Source of the DNA: a virus
Virus record (IMG/VR): IMGVR_UViG_3300038701_003241
Span: 1-24,318 of that record
Reading direction: 5' to 3' (one strand)
Length of the DNA: 24,318 nt
The notes below the pieces were generated by a model. The model did no database searches. It was not told the DNA's origin and was given only the letters and a program-made list of their open reading frames with translations. Each line of letters opens with the position of its first letter. The stretch's first letter is position 1. Positions 6,984 to 14,286 of the stretch are shown in pieces. A program made the position numbers and the translations under genes.

Positions 6984-8684
6984 TCAGGCGTATTTGGCGA
7001 TTGAGGTGAGGGCGGGATCCCGTTGCGGCAGCAGGGCCTTGGTGATCTTCTCGGCCACCTTCTCTGAGGCGATAGCCGTGCGGCGAGCGTAGTCGAGCGC
7101 GGGCCCACCCGCCCCACCGATGAATCCACCGATTCGAGCCAGGCTATCACCTTTGATCGTGGCCATCTGCACCCCACCAGGAGCGGCGCCAGCCTCGCCG
7201 GAGGCAGCGCCGCTATCCTTGACGGCCGCCGTCGATTCCTTGGTGGCCGCGGTCGATTCTTTGAGCTCCTGCACCAGGCCGGAAAACTGTTTCTTGATCT
7301 CGGCGGCGCCGGCGATGTCGGACAAGCCCTCGGCGCGGATCTTACCGAAGACCTCGAGGATCCCGTCGCTCAACGGTTTCACGAGCTGGGCGATTCCGGT
7401 GGCCACTTTCTCACGGGCCGCCCTGGCGATTTGATCGGCATTCATGCCCTCTCCACCAAAACCTAAAGTGGGCCCACCCTCACGGAGGATGCGGGCAGAT
7501 CGCGCCCCCGCCTGGGCATTGAAGCTGGCCGCCGCACCGGCCGATCCACCCGCCGCCAGGGCGAGCCAGGGCGTGGCTACCAATTGCTCCATGAATCCCT
7601 GCAGGTGAGCCAGCGGAGTCTGGATGGCCTTAAGCAGAGCCGCGCCAAACTGCGCGGCCGCACCGGTGAGCACATCCTCGATTGCATCCATATTGGCCAC
7701 CCCGAGGCCCAGCATCTCGCTGAACCCGATCGCTGCGGCCGAGAGACCTGCGTAGAGCACATTCAAGGCCCGGGCGAAGCCATACTGCAGCCCCACGCCC
7801 AGCAACTCAGCCAGCCGGCCATCCGCAGCGCCTCCGCGAAAGGCACTCAGGAGCGCCGCGACCGATCGGCCCGCGTTCTCGGCCTGAGGCACGAGCGCGG
7901 TGAGCTTGCGGATGCCGGCATCGAGACCAGGTAACATGGCAGCGATCAAGGGCCGACCGAATGACCGCTGCAGAGCAGTCCACATATCCCGCAGGGTAGA
8001 CATCTTGCCGCGCCAGATCTGGCTCTGCCGGTCCATCATGCCAAAGAACACGCCACCTTGATCGGTCATAGTCACAAAGGCCTTCTGCATGTCGCCGGCG
8101 CCGACCTTTCCAGCGCTCACCATGCCGAGGATCTTGTCCTCAGTCACCCCGAAGTGCTTCGCCAGTTCGGCGATGATAGGGATGCCCCGGTTTTGGAATT
8201 GGTAGATGTCTCGAGCAAAGAGCCGGCCCTGCACGAGATTGCGGCCATAGACCTCGACCAGCTCGCCCAGCGGAATATCCAGCGCCGAGGCGACATCTCC
8301 CAAACGCCGCAGATAGCCGATGGTATCCTGAGCAGGCACGCCGAAGGCCAATAGCTGTTTGGTCGCCGGGGCGAGATCGTTGAGCGTAAACGGAGTCTTG
8401 GCCGCGAAGTTGACCAAGTCGGCGATCGTGTCCTTGGCCGTGGTCGCACTGCCGGTGAGCACCTCCATCGATACCTCGAGGCTTTCCATATTGGCGGCCT
8501 CATCGATCGATCGGTTCAGCTGGTGGACGGCGACGCCCAGACCGACGATCCCGCCGGTCACTGTTGCCAGTGGACCAAGTATCCGCAGCAAGCCACTCCG
8601 GAACCCGGCCACCCCACGCTGGGACTGCCCCAACGGGCCCATGAAGCCGCGGTTATTGAGTCGGAGGGTAGCTGCCAGGTTCAT
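6984..8684 (-). CDS. Tail tape measure protein
   Basis: 566 residues. The N-terminal region matches the tape-measure N-terminal domain pattern: a hydrophobic stretch GPLATVTGGIVGLGVAVHQL, then ANMESLEVSMEVLTGSATTA, KDTIADLVNFAAKTPFTLND and GRNLVQGRLFARDIYQFQNR. The rest is Ala/Gly-rich helix with hydrophobic segments, ending with repeated KESTAA/KDSGAA units. Tape measures set tail length at roughly 1.5 angstrom per residue, so this one predicts a short tail of about 85 nm. It directly follows the frameshifted chaperone gene, as in lambda-like tail operons. The start at 8684 overlaps the edge of a 7-mer repeat and has no strong ribosome-binding site. Confidence 0.9.
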   Translation of the reverse strand: MNLAATLRLNNRGFMGPLGQSQRGVAGFRSGLLRILGPLATVTGGIVGLGVAVHQLNRSIDEAANMESLEVSMEVLTGSATTAKDTIADLVNFAAKTPFTLNDLAPATKQLLAFGVPAQDTIGYLRRLGDVASALDIPLGELVEVYGRNLVQGRLFARDIYQFQNRGIPIIAELAKHFGVTEDKILGMVSAGKVGAGDMQKAFVTMTDQGGVFFGMMDRQSQIWRGKMSTLRDMWTALQRSFGRPLIAAMLPGLDAGIRKLTALVPQAENAGRSVAALLSAFRGGAADGRLAELLGVGLQYGFARALNVLYAGLSAAAIGFSEMLGLGVANMDAIEDVLTGAAAQFGAALLKAIQTPLAHLQGFMEQLVATPWLALAAGGSAGAAASFNAQAGARSARILREGGPTLGFGGEGMNADQIARAAREKVATGIAQLVKPLSDGILEVFGKIRAEGLSDIAGAAEIKKQFSGLVQELKESTAATKESTAAVKDSGAASGEAGAAPGGVQMATIKGDSLARIGGFIGGAGGPALDYARRTAIASEKVAEKITKALLPQRDPALTSIAKYA

Positions 8685-8717
8685 TTCTTGATACTTGTTA
8701 CTTGAGATTTGTTACTT
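8683..8717. repeat. Heptanucleotide tandem repeat between chaperone and tape measure genes
   Basis: Plus-strand 7-mers ATTTCTT, GATACTT, GTTACTT, GAGATTT, GTTACTT run without gaps. They span the tape-measure start codon and the stop codon of the chaperone extension. The unit GTTACTT is the reverse complement of AAGTAAC found in the repeat at 3879-3913, so both belong to the same sequence type. Confidence 0.75.
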
Positions 8718-9472
8718 CGCCTCGTGGCCCGCGGCCTCGAGGCGCTTCAGCATTTCTCGTTCGAAATAGTTGGGGCCGCTGGCTTCGCGGTCGTAGCGGG
8801 CCGAGATCGCCGCATAGAGCGCGAAGGCCTGGGCCAGAGGCACCCGCAGGGCCCGTTGAATGCCCTCGGGTGATGCACCGCCGCCATATTCGCTGAGGAG
8901 CGCATCGAGCAGGGTGAGCGACCAGCCTAGGCCGTTTCCGGGGTTGCGGCCGAGGGACTCTTCTTGGGCTTCCCCGGGCTTTTTTTTTCGGTGGTGGGCA
9001 GCACGGTGGCCATGGCATCGGCCAGCTGCTGGGCCACGGCCTGGCCGAGGGCCATGAGATCCGGAGCCGGCACCTTGGCCGCCCATTTGAGGACCGTGCC
9101 CTTGAACTGGGGTCTCCCCTTCTCGATGGAGGCCATGACCGCGTCTTCGGGCTGCGAGAGCACGTAGACCGCCGCGGCCATGTCGCGGATGGAAAACTCT
9201 TCGACGCCCGTGCCCGCCTCTTCGATGAGCGGGCTCTCGATCTCCTCGAGGAGCATGTAGGTCGCCAGCGTGAGCGGCCGCAGTTCGATCGCGCCCACCT
9301 TGATGGGCGTGGAGAGAAACGCCTGGCGCACCACCGCGGGGTTGAGGTGGCTGCTGGCGAGCGACGCATCGATCGCCGACTGCTCCTGAGGAGAGAAGCG
9401 GGCATCTGCCGGCGGCTGGCCGGTCGCCTGCTTCTTTGCAGCGCGGCGTTTGCCTGGTTTGGCTTTGGCCAT
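8712..9472 (-). CDS. Tail assembly chaperone, -1 frameshift product (G-T type)
   Basis: If ribosomes slip back one base on the A-run at 8988-8980, the reading frame of the short chaperone continues for about 89 more codons to TAA at 8714-8712, giving about 253 residues. The extension is GRNPGNGLGWSLTLLDALLS ... GIQRALRVPLAQAFALYAAI ... NYFEREMLKRLEAAG, a helical domain with good coding character, whereas any separate start for it is poor. In lambda and many other long-tailed phages the fused product binds the tape measure and recruits tail tube subunits. Position just before the tape measure gene agrees. Two frames joined at a slippery site is direct sequence evidence; efficiency is unknown. 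Confidence 0.75.
8927..9472 (-). CDS. Tail assembly chaperone, short form (G type)
   Basis: 181 residues from ATG 9472 to TAG 8929-8927. It has a basic N-terminus (MAKAKPGKRRAAKKQ), then a helical domain (FSPQEQSAIDASLASSHLNP, LRPLTLATYMLLEEIESPLI, IRDMAAAVYVLSQPEDAVMA) of the type found in tail assembly chaperones, and a Lys/Pro/Ser tail after the slippery site. It sits between the putative tail tube gene and the tape measure gene, the standard position. It would be the major product and the frameshifted form the minor one. Confidence 0.75.
   Translation of the reverse strand: MAKAKPGKRRAAKKQATGQPPADARFSPQEQSAIDASLASSHLNPAVVRQAFLSTPIKVGAIELRPLTLATYMLLEEIESPLIEEAGTGVEEFSIRDMAAAVYVLSQPEDAVMASIEKGRPQFKGTVLKWAAKVPAPDLMALGQAVAQQLADAMATVLPTTEKKSPGKPKKSPSAATPETA
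8980..8988 (-). other. Slippery site for programmed -1 frameshift
   Basis: Nine consecutive A residues on the minus strand, read in the zero frame as GAA AAA AAA AGC. The heptamer A AAA AAA is followed by AG, so a -1 slip leads to AAG CCC and opens the extension frame. Such A-rich heptamers are among the most efficient bacterial slippery sites. A C/G-rich stretch follows immediately and could fold, but I did not model a stimulator. Confidence 0.7.
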
Positions 9473-9485
9473 GGGTCAGGCTCCT

Positions 9486-9857
9486 TTAGGCGGGATCGGT
9501 GATGTTCTCGTAGTTGGTGGCCGAGACGCGCAGCTTGCGCACGCCCTTGGACTCCCAGAGCTCCTCCACCTCGTCAATCAGCGCATAGGCGACGCCGCAA
9601 ATGGTCATCCCGTCGCCGCGGGCCAGCGTCGGCGCGGCCGTCTTCACCACCATCTCAAACCGGCACACGTTTTTGTTGTCGAAATAGATGACCGCAACGG
9701 TGGCGCCGTTGTTGTCCTGGATTTCGACCTTCTCGCCCTGCAGCTGTTTGCTGCCGGACAGGATGTGACCGGCGCCCGTGCCGGTGAAGACGCCATTGGC
9801 GCCCCAGAGCACGGTGTTGTCGCCGCGGATGACGGGATTGATTGCAGATTCAGACAT
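9486..9857 (-). CDS. Probable major tail tube protein
   Basis: 123 residues: MSESAINPVIRGDNTVLWGA near the start, then alternating beta segments (GEKVEIQDNNGATVAVIYFD, VCRFEMVVKTAAP, VRKLRVSATNYENI). The length and beta-rich profile fit a small tail tube or head-tail joining subunit. It lies between the gp37-like gene and the chaperone pair, where the major tail tube gene is normally found. I see no diagnostic motif, so the assignment rests on gene order and fold-like composition. Confidence 0.55.
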   Translation of the reverse strand: MSESAINPVIRGDNTVLWGANGVFTGTGAGHILSGSKQLQGEKVEIQDNNGATVAVIYFDNKNVCRFEMVVKTAAPTLARGDGMTICGVAYALIDEVEELWESKGVRKLRVSATNYENITDPA

Positions 9858-9887
9858 GACGGAAAATGAGGAGGGAGATAGAGTGGA

Positions 9888-10391
9888 TTAAGAGTTGCGG
9901 GGCGGAGCTTCGGAAGGAGTGGAGACGACTTGGAATCGCATGCGGTAGGCACTAAGCGGCACGCCATCGGGCAGCACGACGGGGTCGCAGCCAGCGTAGC
10001 GCAGACGGCGCTCGCTCGTGCCATCGTCGGGCAGCATGAGAGACCTCGCTCGGCGGCGAGCCTCGGCCACGAGGCGGATCAGTGGCAACCGATCGCCCGG
10101 GCGGCGACTAAGGGCGCGGGCCTTGGAGTCCTTGGCCAGACCGGGGTTCACGGCGATGCCGATCTCGATCTGGTTTTCGGCGAAGACCGCTTCGGGCATG
10201 TCTGCCTGGGTGTTGGTATCGCCCCCCCAGTGGAGAGCGATCAAACCGCCCTGCGGGCCCGAGGCCAGGACTTCCAGAAAACCCCAGGGATCTTCGGCGA
10301 TGACCAGCTCGGCTTTGTGCTCCTGGGCGAAGGGTGTGAAGTCCTCATGCACGAGCTCGAGCAGGCGATGGGGCTCGAGTCCGGTGATCAT
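9888..10391 (-). CDS. Mu gp37-like tail terminator/completion protein
   Basis: 167 residues with the features of the Mu gp37 family (DUF1834 type): an N-terminal helix ITGLEPHRLLELVHEDFTPF, a central beta part (GGLIALHWGGDTN, AENQIEIGIAVNPG), a basic helical segment with LPLIRLVAEARRRAR, and a C-terminal strand YRMRFQVVSTP. In Mu-like phages this gene follows gp36 and takes part in finishing the head-tail connection or tail. Here it lies 51 bases after the gp36-like gene, as expected. Confidence 0.65.
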   Translation of the reverse strand: MITGLEPHRLLELVHEDFTPFAQEHKAELVIAEDPWGFLEVLASGPQGGLIALHWGGDTNTQADMPEAVFAENQIEIGIAVNPGLAKDSKARALSRRPGDRLPLIRLVAEARRRARSLMLPDDGTSERRLRYAGCDPVVLPDGVPLSAYRMRFQVVSTPSEAPPRNS

Positions 10392-10442
10392 GAGCGCTGC
10401 GAAAAAGAAGAATGTCAGAGAACGGAAAGTGAGGGGCCCGGC

Positions 10443-10874
10443 CTAGGCCATATTGCTGCCCGAGGAAGTGGAAGTCTTGGCCGGGCGCGTCACCGCGCTG
10501 GCCGAGGGCTTCTCGCGACCGATATCGGGCGTGAGTGGCAGCTTGCCGGCGGCGATTTCCTTGAGGGTCTTGTAGGCCTCCTTGGCTCGCTCGAGCCACG
10601 GGTTGTTTTCCGCCTTGGTCATGCCGCGGCGGGCGTAGATGAAGTCGCAGGCGAAGGTCTTGGCCGCATCGACCACGATCGGCGGCAACGGGTTGGCGAA
10701 TGGCACGTCGAAACGACCGCCCAGGATCCCATCGATCTTGCTGTGCACATCGGCCAGCACGGCGGCCCAGGCCTCGGCATCGGCGCTGCCGTCCTCATCA
10801 TCGTCGAGTGCCTGGATGAGGAAGGTGCTGGGGATGCGGCCGTTGATATCGGCCATGGTCACGTAGTCAGGCAT
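10443..10874 (-). CDS. Mu gp36-like protein (DUF1320)
   Basis: 143 residues starting MPDYVTMADINGRIPSTFLI, the typical opening of the DUF1320/gp36 family. It is followed by an acidic loop (DDDEDGSADAEAW), a helix that ends in KIDGILGGRFDVPFANPLPP, and then IVVDAAKTFACDFIYARRGM, all family hallmarks. Family members are small head-completion proteins encoded just after the major head subunit in Mu-like phages. The C-terminus is Ser/Thr-rich and probably disordered. Confidence 0.85.
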   Translation of the reverse strand: MPDYVTMADINGRIPSTFLIQALDDDEDGSADAEAWAAVLADVHSKIDGILGGRFDVPFANPLPPIVVDAAKTFACDFIYARRGMTKAENNPWLERAKEAYKTLKEIAAGKLPLTPDIGREKPSASAVTRPAKTSTSSGSNMA

Positions 10875-10959
10875 CGGGCGGGTGGGTCGGTGGTTTCGGA
10901 GAGGATTGAGGCGGAGGCGGCTGTGTCGGCCGTAGCTTTAGCGGAGGCCGGTCAATGAA

Positions 10960-10989
10960 GCCGCCCGATGTCTTAGCTCATCGGGCAGC
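10960..10989 (-). terminator. Strong hairpin downstream of the major capsid gene
   Basis: GCCCGATG and CATCGGGC form a perfect 8-bp stem around an 8-nt loop. It extends to 11 bp with one G-U pair in the minus-strand RNA. It lies 34 bases after the capsid stop, in the gap before the gp36-like gene. No U-tract follows, so it may be an attenuator or a 3'-end stabiliser that raises capsid mRNA rather than a full terminator. Confidence 0.5.
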
Positions 10990-11023
10990 TTGATGACCGG
11001 GGCCATGGCGGGCCCAAGGTGGG

Positions 11024-11929
11024 TTAGGCGGCGTCGGCGCCGGTGGAGCCGTAGGCGAGCTCGGGGAGGCCGTAGCCCACGTTGCCGCGGCGGTAGGCCT
11101 GGTGGAGGAACTCCTTCTTCTTGAAGACGTGGTCGTCGTTGGGGTTGTCGAGCGAGGCAAACTCGGTCTCGACCTCCACCTGGTTGATGAAGGGCTTCAC
11201 CGGTTGGCCCTCCTCCAGAAGGAACCACATGTCCTCGTTGGCGGCGAGCTGCGGCCAGACCTCGAGCGAAGCCGTGCCTTTGTTGACATTGGAGTCGCCA
11301 CCCGCGACGCGCTCGGCGATGAGGATCTCGCGGGCGGTGGATTCGTAGGCCGGCGAGACGACCAGCACCAGACCCGAGCCCAGGTTCATCGGCCGGCCCT
11401 CGGAGTTGAGGCGGCTCTTGATGTTGGCCCGGGCGATCTCGTAGTTCGCCGCACTGAGCTTCTTGGTGCCCTTGTTGGAGAATTTGGTCTTCTTCGTCCC
11501 CTTCGGAGCGTGGTCGGTATCGAAGAAGTTTTTTCCGGTGTAGCACTTAGAGGTGAAGCCGGCGACCATGAGATCGGCCAACAGCTCGTCCGGATGCTGG
11601 CGAGCGGCCACCCCCATGGCGGTGAAGAGCGGGTTGTAGACGCCGAAACGATCGCGTTCGATGTCCGCGCGCGTCACGCCCACGGTGCTCTCGAACTCCT
11701 TGTTTTCGATCGAGAAGTTGTGGTCGACCAGGTTGCGGATGTTGACCTCGCCCACGAGCTCACGCAGGCCGGGCACGGCGCCGAGCCAGCCGTAGAACTC
11801 CTCCTTGGAGCTCGATTGCGTGCGCATGGCGAAGCGATCGACCATAGGGGCACCTCCTTGGTAGGCGCCCATGAACAACGTGCGGTAGCCCTTGTTGAGG
11901 GCTTTGAGATTTGCGGAGGTGATGATCAT
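11024..11929 (-). CDS. Major capsid protein, Mu gpT family
   Basis: 301 residues from the ATG at 11929. Mu gpT features are clear: IITSANLKALNKGYRTLFMG at the N-terminus, then GWLGAVPGLRELVGEVNIRN, HNFSIENKEFESTVGVTRAD, and FDTDHAPKGTKKTKFSNKGT, with a C-terminal FINQVEVETEFASLDNPNDD. It forms the icosahedral shell. The upstream start at 11974 is rejected because family members begin at MII.SAN. It follows the decoration-like gene and is followed by a strong hairpin, consistent with separate control of capsid dosage. Confidence 0.93.
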   Translation of the reverse strand: MIITSANLKALNKGYRTLFMGAYQGGAPMVDRFAMRTQSSSKEEFYGWLGAVPGLRELVGEVNIRNLVDHNFSIENKEFESTVGVTRADIERDRFGVYNPLFTAMGVAARQHPDELLADLMVAGFTSKCYTGKNFFDTDHAPKGTKKTKFSNKGTKKLSAANYEIARANIKSRLNSEGRPMNLGSGLVLVVSPAYESTAREILIAERVAGGDSNVNKGTASLEVWPQLAANEDMWFLLEEGQPVKPFINQVEVETEFASLDNPNDDHVFKKKEFLHQAYRRGNVGYGLPELAYGSTGADAA

Positions 11930-12029
11930 AAGATTGGGACTGGGTTGGTTTCGAGATTGGGTCTTTCGCCTCAAAAGCCCCGCCGCTCCGGAGAGTCAGC
12001 GAGGCTGGGAAGTGATTTGCAGGGCCAGG

Positions 12030-12554
12030 CTACGCGGCGGCGAATCGGCGGGTGTCGACCCATACACCGTTGGCATCGACTTCGACCACGAGGCCGGCGA
12101 CGATGTCGTTGGTCGTATCCAGCGCCACGGTGTTGTCGTCTTCGACCACGCAGGTGGCGCCTACGTTGGCTTGAGCGACTGCGCTCGATCCCGAGTTGGA
12201 GAAGTGGAACACGCCTTTCTCGACGACGACTTTGAGGTCACCATTGGCGCCGGCGGAGTTGTCGACGGCTTCACGGCAACGGCCCACCACCTTGAGGTTG
12301 GCGGTATCGCTCGCGGGCACAGCCCAACCAGCGGCATCGATCGCCACCAGCGTGCCGGCGAAGATCGAGATCGCAGCCTTCACGGGCAGGGCAACGGTAT
12401 CCCCCGGGCGGGAATCGGTATCGATGTCCTCCGTCGCCGCGGCGAAGTTGAGGCAGAGCGGCGCGGCCCCAAAGGGCGAGGCCTTGAGCAGGTTGAAGGC
12501 GGTCATGCAGGTGACGGCCGCGAAGCAGAGCAGGAAGTGAATGAGATGTTTCAT
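12030..12554 (-). CDS. Capsid decoration/cement-like protein
   Basis: 174 residues located between the protease/scaffold and the major capsid genes. From residue about 50 it is beta-rich (GDTVALPVKAAISIFAGTLV, GDLKVVVEKGVFHF, TNDIVAGLVVEVDANGVWVD), resembling small capsid-cement proteins of the DUF2190 kind. The first 25 residues (MKHLIHFLLCFAAVTCM...) are hydrophobic and signal-like, unusual for a capsid protein. A start at Met17 (12506, before TAFNLLKAS) would remove most of that. Neither start has a good ribosome-binding site. Assignment by position and composition. Confidence 0.6.
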   Translation of the reverse strand: MKHLIHFLLCFAAVTCMTAFNLLKASPFGAAPLCLNFAAATEDIDTDSRPGDTVALPVKAAISIFAGTLVAIDAAGWAVPASDTANLKVVGRCREAVDNSAGANGDLKVVVEKGVFHFSNSGSSAVAQANVGATCVVEDDNTVALDTTNDIVAGLVVEVDANGVWVDTRRFAAA

Positions 12555-12566
12555 AAGGATTAAAAA

Positions 12567-12592
12567 TTCAGCTTTTTAGTTCTTCAGCTTTT
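12567..12592. repeat. Short direct repeat in the scaffold-decoration gap
   Basis: TTCAGCTTTT occurs twice, at 12567-12576 and 12583-12592, 16 bases apart, in an A/T-rich gap between two GC-rich genes. It resembles the other junction repeats of this window in position, although its unit differs. Confidence 0.45.
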
Positions 12593-12608
12593 GGTGAGCG
12601 CAGCGCGC

Positions 12609-13073
12609 TTACGCGTTGTGCTTGGTCCAAGCTTCGTCGGAGATCCCGAGACCCTTTTTGACCTGGGCCTCGGCCGCGGCGTCTGCGGTGTTGCCACCGC
12701 CGATGCTCGAGCTGTGCAGCTTGAGGCCTTCCGGCGTGCGGCGGCCGACCGGCACCTGATCGGCGGGCAGCTCCTCGAGCACGCTCTTGAGCTTGTCGAG
12801 GTCGAGATCCTGCACGCTGTTGGGCACCAGCTTGCCTTCGCGGATCGCGGCGGCGATCAGGCTCTGGCGTTCCTGGCCGTCGAGTTTCTTCTGCAGATCC
12901 TCGATCGAGGTGCTCATGGTCTTGAGCTGGTCGGCCACATCCGCCGGCAAAGCGGGAGCCGCGGGCTCGGCGGAGAGCTTCTTGTGGAAGTCGCCGGCGG
13001 CGGTGTGGATCTGGGCGTCGGTGGCGTCGGCACTGAGTCCGAGCAGGGCGATGAGGATTTTCTTGAAGTCCAT
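12609..13073 (-). CDS. Nested scaffold protein (Mu gpZ-like), in frame within gpI
   Basis: An in-frame ATG at 13073 (MDFKKILIALLGLSADATDA) begins a 154-residue product identical to the C-terminal half of the protease gene. In Mu the scaffold is made from such an internal start in the protease gene. The segment has the expected scaffold look: helical, charged, with a coiled-coil-like LKTMSTSIEDLQKKLDGQER. No clear ribosome-binding site precedes it, so the internal start is inferred from Mu and from the abrupt change after the STQTHS linker. Proteolytic release is the alternative. Confidence 0.45.
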   Translation of the reverse strand: MDFKKILIALLGLSADATDAQIHTAAGDFHKKLSAEPAAPALPADVADQLKTMSTSIEDLQKKLDGQERQSLIAAAIREGKLVPNSVQDLDLDKLKSVLEELPADQVPVGRRTPEGLKLHSSSIGGGNTADAAAEAQVKKGLGISDEAWTKHNA

Positions 13074-13616
13074 AGAATGAGTTTGGGTGGATTCGGATGT
13101 GGGAGAGTCGGTGGTGAGTGCCGCCAGGGGATCGGCTGAGTTGAGCTGCAGCTCGAGCCCCTCGGCCGCACCTTGGCGGGCCAGCGCCACGGAATGGATG
13201 AAGACGACCTCACCCTTTTCGTTGGTCAGAATCGTGGGCGAGAGGTCGCTGTAGTGCTTGCCCTTCACCGCCTCCTCGCCCTCAGGCGTCCAGCGATCGG
13301 CGGCGGTGTGCAGATAGACACCTTCGCCCTCGACCACCTCGAGCTTGCCCGCGGCGGCGCGTTTGCGCGGCTCGGCGCCGGCCTTAAACGCCGGGCTGCC
13401 TGGCACGGTGTTGTGCTCAAAGTCCAAATCGACCGTGTCGAAGTTCACCTTGGCCTGGTTTCCGGGCAACTCGCGGACCGTCGTCTCATTGACAATGAAG
13501 TCACCCTTCACCGAAGGATTGTTGCCCCATTTGGCGACGAGCAGCTTCTCGGGCAGCGCACCGGCGGGCCCGGGTGAGAAGTGGAGGCGGAGAGCGTTGA
13601 TGAGCAGCTTCGACAT
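12609..13616 (-). CDS. Mu gpI-like prohead protease with C-terminal scaffold
   Basis: 335 residues from the ATG at 13616 (SKLLINALRLHFSPGPAG). The upstream ATG at 13640 adds only eight residues and is less like the family. The N-terminal half carries the Mu-like protease pattern: VNFDTVDLDFEHNT, RWTPEGEEAVKGKHYSDLSP, then GEVVFIHSVALARQGAAEGL. A Ser/Thr-rich linker near residue 180 separates it from a helical scaffold half. The family processes the prohead scaffold during capsid maturation. It sits between gpG and the decoration and capsid genes, in Mu-like order. Confidence 0.85.
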   Translation of the reverse strand: MSKLLINALRLHFSPGPAGALPEKLLVAKWGNNPSVKGDFIVNETTVRELPGNQAKVNFDTVDLDFEHNTVPGSPAFKAGAEPRKRAAAGKLEVVEGEGVYLHTAADRWTPEGEEAVKGKHYSDLSPTILTNEKGEVVFIHSVALARQGAAEGLELQLNSADPLAALTTDSPTSESTQTHSMDFKKILIALLGLSADATDAQIHTAAGDFHKKLSAEPAAPALPADVADQLKTMSTSIEDLQKKLDGQERQSLIAAAIREGKLVPNSVQDLDLDKLKSVLEELPADQVPVGRRTPEGLKLHSSSIGGGNTADAAAEAQVKKGLGISDEAWTKHNA

Positions 13617-13659
13617 GCGAGAGGCCGCACCATGGCTCAAAACGCCAACCTGTTTCTAT

Positions 13660-13686
13660 GCCGCGTGGCCCCGTTGGGCAGTTTGG
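13660..13686. repeat. 27-bp dispersed repeat, copy B
   Basis: Partner of 4792-4818, with 23 of 27 identical bases in the same orientation. It lies between the protease gene start and the plus-strand cargo gene, so it could mark an insertion boundary. Confidence 0.4.
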
Positions 13687-13733
13687 ACCGAAAAGGGTCG
13701 CGGCCTTTCGCAGGCGGCGTTTCCCTCAAACCC

Positions 13734-14237
13734 ATGACCGGAATGGAAGTATTCGACAGCGCCATCAAAATTGGCCTGGGGGCGATTATTGGGATATGCG
13801 GAAGTCTGCTATCTCTCCACATCCAATTCTCTCAAGAAATCGAAAAGGAACTGATTACTCGACGCTTGGACAAGGTTGAGGCAATGGCGCAGCACATCAT
13901 CGTTTTTGAACGAGAACTGGAGAATCTGGAGACTACTATTCTTAAAAGGAGTTTGTTCGAACAAATTGAGTTGGAATCACCTGATATCTCTGTCCAGGAG
14001 ATAGCCCATCAGGTCGATGCGTTGCGATCTTTGGCTCCTTCCATTTCGGAATCCCAAGCGATTGCTACTGTTTTGAAGGAACAGGAGTTAGCCCAAGAGT
14101 TGGAAGGCCTTGCTCGGCACCTGAGACTAGGGAAATTTGATCGCGATAACGCTGACCAATTGGACTACGATTCATTGAAACCAATGATCGATGAGAGCCG
14201 GTTGATCATGCTGAGGATTCAGCAGCTGCACTATTAA
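13734..14237 (+). CDS. Cargo protein with one membrane helix and coiled coil
   Basis: 167 residues on the strand opposite to all surrounding phage genes. Starts are possible at ATG 13734 or 13743; neither has a strong ribosome-binding site. An N-terminal hydrophobic segment (AIKIGLGAIIGICGSLLSLH) is probably a membrane helix. The remainder is charged, Glu/Leu-rich helix (EIEKELITRRLDKVEAMAQH, VFERELENLETTILKRS), probably coiled coil facing the cytoplasm. Codon use is clearly more A/T-rich than in the neighbouring head genes. I do not recognise a family. Orientation, composition and site suggest horizontally acquired cargo: an anti-phage, superinfection-exclusion or fitness gene are all open. 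Confidence 0.65.
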   Translation: MTGMEVFDSAIKIGLGAIIGICGSLLSLHIQFSQEIEKELITRRLDKVEAMAQHIIVFERELENLETTILKRSLFEQIELESPDISVQEIAHQVDALRSLAPSISESQAIATVLKEQELAQELEGLARHLRLGKFDRDNADQLDYDSLKPMIDESRLIMLRIQQLHY

Positions 14238-14286
14238 AAAACAGATCTTGATCGAGCTATATCCTCAGATCACGTCATGGAACTGA

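Noticed and set aside
8980-8988. A-run as a sequencing error that splits one gene
   Set aside because: Both a zero-frame stop soon after and a -1 extension at a perfect slippery heptamer fit the known tail chaperone design, so no error is needed. It remains worth checking in reads.
8698-9405. Arg/Ser-rich 235-codon minus frame over the chaperone
   Set aside because: Shadow of the chaperone gene; the frameshift joins the other two frames.
11102-12235. 377-codon plus-strand frame across the capsid genes
   Set aside because: It overlaps two well-supported minus-strand genes (gpT and decoration-like) and shows the usual His/Val/Gly-rich shadow composition.
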